Source: an uncultured Cryomorphaceae bacterium (GTDB lineage Bacteria > Bacteroidota > Bacteroidia > Flavobacteriales > Schleiferiaceae). Taken from it: a stretch of DNA of 64,000 nucleotides. Shown piece by piece: positions 61,519-64,000 of the stretch. The notes beneath the pieces were generated by a model. The model had not been told where the DNA came from. It did not search any database and was given only the letters and a program-made list of their open reading frames with translations. The stretch lies in assembly GCA_913009655.1 (NCBI GenBank), contig CAJVWI010000006.1, positions 1-64,000 on the forward strand. Direction: 5' to 3'. Both the position numbers and the translations under genes were made by a program. Every line of letters begins with the position of its first letter. Positions within the stretch are counted from its first letter, which is position 1.

Positions 61519-62732
61519 ATTTTGGAATGCTTTTTTATCCAATTTAAAAGCTCTACTGCCATTAACTCTTTTGATAACAGCGGCCAGTTTTCATTTCCAT
61601 CTTTCGAAACTAAGGATATGATATTAGTCTCTGAATTCATTCCTGCTTTTTTCTGGTTAGCATAATTTAAAACGATAGCGTCAGCTTTTTTTAATTTTAG
61701 CTTACGAAATGCCTCTTCTTCTCCATTGATCGTCTCCAATGCAAAGCCTAAAACATATTGACCCTCCATCTTATTTTCTCCAACTTCTGCCAATATATCT
61801 GGATTTAACTCATATTTAATAGAATCTAATCCCATATCTCTCTTTTTCATTTTCTGTTTGAAACTATTCTTTGGACGATAATCTGAAACCGCCGCCGCAC
61901 CAATGTATATATCTGACTCTGACCAAATACTCATCACTTGATCCCGCATCTCTAATGCCGTTAAGACAGGCTTATAAGTGACATTTTCCATACCCGCTAA
62001 ATGATAATGGGAAGGGCCATGAACCCAAGTGACAATTGCACCCCGATCAACCAGAGCCTTTATTAATGCGACACCTGTTTGCCCAGAAGAGTTATTACTT
62101 AAAAATCTCACAGGATCAATTGCTTCTCGAGTTGGACCGGAAGTTAAAACAACTTTTTTCTGATACCAGAATTCATCTTTTAGTAAATAGGAGCGAATAG
62201 CGAAATACATATTATCCGGCTCAGCCATTCTTCCAGGCCCAACTAAACCGCTTGCTAAGTCCCCAAATGGAGAAGGAAGAACAGTTTGCCCCCATTTATT
62301 TAATAGGTTTAAGTTACCCTGATTAGCTTGGTTTTCAAACATATCGAGATCCATTGCTGGAGCCCAGAATATTGGAGACTTTGAAGACAAAAGAGTAGCA
62401 AGTAATAAATTATCACAAATACCGTTCACATATTTACCAATGGTGTTGGATGTAGCAGGAGCTACCAAAATAATATCCGCCCATTCTGCCAATTTAACAT
62501 GATTATTCCATGATAACTTACCTGAAACATTGGTCACGAAATCCATCTCCACAGGATTCTCTGAGAGGGTAGCAAGCACAAGTGGGCTTACGAATTCTTT
62601 AGCACTGTGAGTAACGACAACACGGACGTTAGCTTCAGACTTTCGCAATTGTCTTACAAGAAATGGAATTTTATAAGCAGCAATACCGCCTGCAACTCCT
62701 AAAAGTACACGCTTACCCCTTAGGGTGCTCAT
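61515..62732 (-). CDS. coaBC: Phosphopantothenoylcysteine decarboxylase / synthase
   Basis: A 405-residue fusion. CoaC half: VAGGIAAYKIPFLVR, the catalytic His in WNNHVKLAEWADIILVAPAT, and PAMDLDMFEN (the P-x-M-N-type motif, here with Asp). CoaB half: TSGPTREAIDPVRFLSNNSS, GAAAVSDYRPKNSFKQKMKK and the later VLGFALETINGEEEA. It makes 4'-phosphopantetheine from phosphopantothenate and cysteine, on the way to coenzyme A. It overlaps rpoZ by 4 bases and the DUF4835 gene by 4 bases. Confidence 0.95.
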   Translation of the reverse strand: MSTLRGKRVLLGVAGGIAAYKIPFLVRQLRKSEANVRVVVTHSAKEFVSPLVLATLSENPVEMDFVTNVSGKLSWNNHVKLAEWADIILVAPATSNTIGKYVNGICDNLLLATLLSSKSPIFWAPAMDLDMFENQANQGNLNLLNKWGQTVLPSPFGDLASGLVGPGRMAEPDNMYFAIRSYLLKDEFWYQKKVVLTSGPTREAIDPVRFLSNNSSGQTGVALIKALVDRGAIVTWVHGPSHYHLAGMENVTYKPVLTALEMRDQVMSIWSESDIYIGAAAVSDYRPKNSFKQKMKKRDMGLDSIKYELNPDILAEVGENKMEGQYVLGFALETINGEEEAFRKLKLKKADAIVLNYANQKKAGMNSETNIISLVSKDGNENWPLLSKELMAVELLNWIKKHSKI

Positions 62733-63067
62733 GCATCAGTATTATCTTGCTCAGGATAACGATTGTATATTTTACCGTCTAACCATTCGTGAACCGCCAT
62801 TGCATGGGGCTTTGGGATCGCCTCGTACTGTTTAGAAAATTCTATTTGCTCCCGGTTCTCAAAAACCTCTTCCAATGAATCTGTAACAGAACGAAAATCT
62901 TCTAATTTTTCATTAATCTCAGCACGAATTCCTTCATTGATCTGCTCAGCTCTGCGAGAAACTATAGAAATTGACTCGTATATATTATTTGTATCACGGT
63001 CCAACTCATTAAAATCTAAAGTCTGCGTAGTCTTACTTGCGAGTAAATGATTCTTATCCATGGTCAT
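62729..63067 (-). CDS. rpoZ: RNA polymerase omega subunit, Bacteroidota type
   Basis: A 112-residue protein resembling the Bacteroidota omega (Rpb6-like): NNIYESISIVSRRAEQINEG then IRAEINEKLEDFRSVTDSLE and the late YEAIPKPHAMAVHEWLDGKI. The N-terminus with DFNELDRDTNNIYES fits the family. Omega helps RNA polymerase assembly and stabilises beta-prime. It overlaps coaBC by 4 bases and lies 47 bases after the bamD stop on the same strand. Confidence 0.88.
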   Translation of the reverse strand: MTMDKNHLLASKTTQTLDFNELDRDTNNIYESISIVSRRAEQINEGIRAEINEKLEDFRSVTDSLEEVFENREQIEFSKQYEAIPKPHAMAVHEWLDGKIYNRYPEQDNTDA

Positions 63068-63114
63068 TCATAATTTGAAATGCGAAATTACGATTCTTTT
63101 TCTAAAAATGATTG

Positions 63115-63918
63115 TCAGTTTTGAGAAATGTCCTTTTTCGTAAATGCCTGTGTTTTTTTATAAGCAGATTCAACTTCTTTTGTCAAGATACTTTCCGGAA
63201 AAGCATCACTAAATTCCAGATATGCTGTTGCAGCTTCTTTATAACGTTCCCTTTTAAGATTTTCAATAGAATTCTTTGCCAATTCATATGCTGACTTAAA
63301 TCTAAGCACCATAGCTTCTTCTCTAAAAGGAGAGTCGGGATATTCACTTAACATTACGTTAAAGGATGTTACTGCACTTGAGAATTGCGCACGATGAAAA
63401 TAACCCTTTGCGATATCAAATGATTTCTTTTCCAATCTTTCGCGCAAATCATCGATTAAATCATTGCACTCATAGGCTCTTTTTGCCTCTGGATGAGAAT
63501 TTATAAATAATTGCAATTCATCTATGGCCTTATAAATATATGCTGGATCAAGACTGGAACTCGGGGATTCAAGATAGTAGCAGTAGGCCGCAAGATAAGC
63601 GGACTCTTCAGAAAAAGGATGACTTTGAAACGTTGTTGAAAATCTTTTAAAATGGTATCCTGCTAAAATATAATCTTTTTGCCCGTACAGTGTCAGCGCA
63701 TAATATTTATAAACTTCTTGAGCACGATTTGTCCCTCTAAACGAGGACATGAGCTCATCTAAAAGTGGAAATGCCTTATTGAATTGATCTTCTTCAAAAT
63801 AAAGAATTGCCTTCTCAAATTTAAATGAAGCATCGTTACTCTTTAAAACTTTTTGATAATCACCACATGAAACGATCAAAAAGATGGAAAAAAAAGTCAG
63901 AAACCTATAAAAAACCAT
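63115..63918 (-). CDS. bamD: Outer membrane assembly lipoprotein BamD
   Basis: A 267-residue lipoprotein (Cys18, IFLIVSC). After the start GDYQKVLKSNDASFKFEKA it contains TPR-like helical repeats (AILYFEEDQFNKAFPLLDEL, YYALTLYGQKDYILAGYHFK, AKGYFHRAQFSSAVTSFNVM). BamD works with BamA to insert beta-barrel proteins, here including the TonB receptors in the window. First gene of the bamD-rpoZ-coaBC-DUF4835-recN run. A TAnnTTTG box lies 5 bases before its ATG. Confidence 0.93.
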   Translation of the reverse strand: MVFYRFLTFFSIFLIVSCGDYQKVLKSNDASFKFEKAILYFEEDQFNKAFPLLDELMSSFRGTNRAQEVYKYYALTLYGQKDYILAGYHFKRFSTTFQSHPFSEESAYLAAYCYYLESPSSSLDPAYIYKAIDELQLFINSHPEAKRAYECNDLIDDLRERLEKKSFDIAKGYFHRAQFSSAVTSFNVMLSEYPDSPFREEAMVLRFKSAYELAKNSIENLKRERYKEAATAYLEFSDAFPESILTKEVESAYKKTQAFTKKDISQN

Positions 63919-63923
63919 AGATA

Positions 63924-63931
63924 CAAAGGTA
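63924..63931 (-). promoter_or_regulatory. Candidate -7 box (TAnnTTTG) directly before bamD
   Basis: TACCTTTG on the minus strand matches the -7 consensus, but it ends only 5 bases before the bamD ATG, so it would make an almost leaderless transcript or points to a start further downstream. No clear -33 element. Confidence 0.3.
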
Positions 63932-63950
63932 GCTTATGAAACGATACTTT

Positions 63951-64000
63951 TTAGTTGCTATTTTCCCTTATTTCATCGACCTCTTTTGCGATTAAGCTTT
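63951..64000 (-). CDS. 3' end of a further gene, possibly dapA
   Basis: The minus strand is open from the window edge to TAA at 63951-63953, reading SLIAKEVDEIRENSN before the stop. In many Bacteroidota dapA (dihydrodipicolinate synthase) stands directly upstream of bamD, and a helical C-terminus of this kind would suit it. Only 15 residues are visible, so the name rests on gene order alone. Confidence 0.35.
   Translation of the reverse strand, partial: SLIAKEVDEIRENSN

Noticed and set aside
63936-63995. Short plus-strand frame MKRYFLVAIFPYFIDLFCD at the window end
   Set aside because: 19 codons only, divergent from bamD with no promoter; the minus-strand tail at 63951-64000 competes for the same bases.
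1-64000. tRNA, rRNA, CRISPR arrays, IS elements or prophage
   Set aside because: No cloverleaf-like segments, regular direct repeats, transposase or phage structural genes were seen on either strand.

Overview
The window is AT-rich DNA from a member of the Bacteroidota, most likely a Flavobacteriales or Cryomorphaceae-like and possibly marine bacterium. Evidence for this: three secreted proteins end in type IX secretion (T9SS) sorting domains; there are many short lipoproteins; several promoters match the Bacteroidota TTG / TAnnTTTG pattern; SusC-like and other TonB-dependent receptors are present; and the order bamD, rpoZ, coaBC, DUF4835, recN is typical of the phylum. The assignment rests on gene content and order only.

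Region 1 (1 to about 35.8 kb) is accessory and loosely packed, with mostly single genes on alternating strands. It holds a kelch-type T9SS protein, an HMA/MauE-like membrane protein, an FKBP lipoprotein, a voltage-gated-type K+ channel, two paralogous T9SS esterases of the PHB-depolymerase type, a probable knotted SQS-repeat protein, an SPFH lipoprotein, two lipid-modifying di-iron enzymes (a fatty acid desaturase and a sterol-desaturase-family hydroxylase), a His-rich TonB receptor with a His-rich partner (probable zinc uptake), a tandem NTF2 protein, and a beta-helix lipoprotein paired with a SusC-like receptor. Several very small genes are hidden here: a 23-residue peptide with 8 cysteines (24329-24400), a 31-residue Lys/Ala peptide (4400-4495), a 58-residue membrane protein (14007-14183) and a possible 26-residue membrane peptide (4222-4302). 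A decayed glycoside-hydrolase C-terminus lies at 25463-25723.

Region 2 (35.8 to 50.3 kb) is compact and mostly housekeeping: glyA, fumarylacetoacetase, a long RelA/SpoT homologue, ffh-folD-queE, a fabH-like gene, and an ABC ATPase / FtsX-type permease / DUF3299-like trio that resembles metal (zinc) cassettes, followed by a dihydroorotase homologue without its metal-binding histidines.

Region 3 (50.3 to 56.5 kb) looks like a light-response and carotenoid island on the minus strand: a MerR/B12-binding regulator with the W-x9-EH signature of CarH/LitR photoreceptors, an ECF sigma factor, crtI, crtB, idi, queD and a DNA photolyase. A perfect 7-7-7 inverted repeat overlaps the predicted sigma-gene promoter, and a 12-bp palindrome lies in front of the regulator. 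The simplest model is that the regulator represses the sigma/crt operon in the dark and releases it in light, giving pigment and repair together.

Region 4 (56.5 to 64 kb) is core again: prfC, fabI, recN, a DUF4835 protein, coaBC, rpoZ and bamD, with the 3' end of a further gene at the edge. I saw no tRNA, rRNA, CRISPR array, insertion sequence or prophage. No wholly new multi-gene system is convincing. The best leads are the light-switch island, the Cys-rich mini-peptide, the knotted repeat protein and the metal-linked loci.
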